Source of the DNA: JAYSFC01 sp041913505
GTDB taxonomy: Bacteria > Pseudomonadota > Gammaproteobacteria > Burkholderiales > Burkholderiaceae_C
Direction: 5' to 3'
Length of the DNA: 13,552 bases
NCBI GenBank assembly: GCA_041913505.1
Contig: JAYSFC010000110.1
Coordinates: 1 to 13,552, forward strand
The translations under genes and the position numbers were made by a program. Below, in pieces: positions 12,496 to 13,552 of this stretch. Within the stretch, counting starts at the first letter, position 1. Every line of letters begins with the position of its first letter. A model generated the notes under the pieces. It was not told where the DNA came from and did no database searches. It saw nothing but the letters and a program-made list of their open reading frames with translations.

Positions 12496-13552
12496 GCGGC
12501 CGTCCCTTGGGCCGACCCTTGCGCGGCGGCCTCGGCGCAGCGCTGTGCGAGGTGGGCCAGGGCTTCGTCCACCTGGTCCACGAGCACCAGGCACAGGTCG
12601 CCCGCTTGCAGGCGCGCGAGCGCCGCGTCGATGGCGATGAATTCGCCGCGGATTTCCTCGATGTACGTCGTGCGCGAGGCGTTGGCCAGGCCTTCGCGCA
12701 AGAGCGCGGTCACCTCGCCGTCGGCGCGGCCGCGCTGGGCCGCGTCCTGGTAGAGGATCACGTCGTCGAACGCGGCGCCGAGGATCACCGTCTGCTCGCG
12801 GATGTCCTCGTCGCGCCGGTCGCCCGCGCCGCTGATGACAACGCTGCGGCGCTTGGCCGGCAGGGCCTCCACGGCCTGCACCAGGGCGCGCATGGCGTCG
12901 GGGTTGTGGCCGTAGTCGGCGATCACGGTGGCGCCCGCGTAGTCCATCACGTTGAAGCGGCCTGGTGCGTTATCGCTGTCGTTCACGAAGCCCGAGAGGC
13001 CGCGCCGGATGGTCTGCCAGGGCAGGCCCGCGCCCCAGGCGGCGGCCACGGCGGCCATCACGTTCTCGACCTGGAAGCCGATCTTGCCGTTGCGCGTGAT
13101 GGGCACGTCGCGCAGGTGAATGGTCTCGCGCCACGAGCCTTCGGCGGCCACGATGGAGTCGCCGTCCACGTACACGGTGCGGTTGCCCTGGGCGCGGTGC
13201 GTGGCCATCACGGGGTGGTGGCGGTCGCTTGCGAAGTAGATGATCTTGCCGGGGCAGGACGGTGCCATGGCCGCCACGTGCGGGTCGGCCGCGTTGAGCA
13301 CGCCGTAGCCGTCGGGCGAGACGTTCTGCACGATCACGCGCTTGAGCACGGCCACGTCCTCGACGGTGGTGATGTAGTTCAGGCCCAGGTGGTCGCCCGC
13401 GCCCACGTTGGTGACCACGGCCACCTGGCAGCGGTCGAAGCCCAGGCCCTCGCGCAGGATGCCGCCGCGTGCGCATTCGAGCACGGCCGCGTCCACTTCG
13501 GGGTGCAGCAGCACGTTGCGCGCGCTCTTGGGGCCCGAGCAGTCGCCGCTGT
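12492..13552 (-). CDS. cphA: Cyanophycin synthetase, C-terminal Mur-ligase-like part (partial, runs off the window)
   Basis: This is the carboxy-terminal 353 residues of a cyanophycin synthetase, which adds Asp and Arg to a growing cyanophycin storage polymer using ATP. The frame is open to the window edge. The visible protein begins in the Mur-ligase central domain with SGDCSGPKSARNVLLHP, VLECARGGILREGLGFDRC and VVTNVGAGDHLGLNYI. It continues with FQVENVMAAVAAAWGAG and GRFNVMDYAGATVIADYGHNPDAMR, where the GHNPD loop is typical of the Mur-type carboxy domain. It ends with SGAGDRRDEDI and LVLVDQVDEAL. The ATP-grasp domain and Mur P-loop must lie beyond 13552. A GTG at 13514 is an internal codon, not the start. 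Its TGA overlaps the creA GTG. Proteobacteria often carry two adjacent cphA-type genes; whether a second is present cannot be seen. Confidence 0.93.
   Translation of the reverse strand, partial: SGDCSGPKSARNVLLHPEVDAAVLECARGGILREGLGFDRCQVAVVTNVGAGDHLGLNYITTVEDVAVLKRVIVQNVSPDGYGVLNAADPHVAAMAPSCPGKIIYFASDRHHPVMATHRAQGNRTVYVDGDSIVAAEGSWRETIHLRDVPITRNGKIGFQVENVMAAVAAAWGAGLPWQTIRRGLSGFVNDSDNAPGRFNVMDYAGATVIADYGHNPDAMRALVQAVEALPAKRRSVVISGAGDRRDEDIREQTVILGAAFDDVILYQDAAQRGRADGEVTALLREGLANASRTTYIEEIRGEFIAIDAALARLQAGDLCLVLVDQVDEALAHLAQRCAEAAAQGSAQGTAA

Noticed and set aside
13512..13514. GTG at 13514 as the start of a short cphA-like gene
   Set aside because: The frame stays open to the window edge and the upstream residues (SGDCSGPKSARN) are conserved cyanophycin synthetase sequence, so the gene continues beyond the window.

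Overview
The window looks like the chromosome of a Burkholderiales betaproteobacterium, most likely Comamonadaceae (Acidovorax, Comamonas or Delftia type). This is inferred from very high GC, GC-rich third codon positions, a PAS-LuxR regulator beside an acyl-CoA module, and a cyanophycin synthetase/creA pair. No rRNA, tRNA or CRISPR array is visible.

Region 1 (1-2.65 kb) is a nested pair of insertion sequences. The outer element is an IS3-family (IS407-like) IS at 56-2649, with inverted ends and a 4-bp GTGT target duplication. Its orfA is split by an IS110-family, IS1111-group element at 237-1579 that carries a DEDD transposase on the minus strand. The inner element has 11-bp subterminal inverted repeats with the 7-bp/3-bp outer spacing known for IS1111 elements, and made no target duplication. 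Removing it restores an 88-codon orfA. The 245-bp non-coding segment downstream of the IS1111 transposase is where this group encodes its guide RNA (seekRNA/bridge RNA). It contains a hairpin whose loop pairs with the DNA at the insertion point, with the crossover near its centre. This is the most interesting signal in the window. Joining the element's ends in a circle would also create a sigma70-like promoter.

Region 2 (2.73-7.69 kb, minus strand) is a complete tripartite drug-efflux operon: marR, outer-membrane factor lipoprotein, emrA-like adaptor, emrB-like DHA2 pump, then an intrinsic terminator. A near-perfect MarR-type palindrome lies just upstream of marR over its likely promoter, suggesting ligand-relieved autorepression.

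Region 3 (7.84-11.94 kb) is a PAS-LuxR regulator (minus) divergent from a plus-strand module. The module holds a non-canonical thiolase that overlaps an acyl-CoA synthetase by 4 bp, then a DsbA/FrnE-like oxidoreductase. The first two probably activate and thiolytically process an unidentified carboxylic acid.

Region 4 (11.95-13.55 kb, minus strand) is the C-terminal part of a cyanophycin synthetase (cphA, running off the window), overlapping creA by GTGA and followed by an intrinsic terminator. There is no gene-free stretch over 300 bases; the largest, 237-481, is the guide-RNA region of the IS1111 element.
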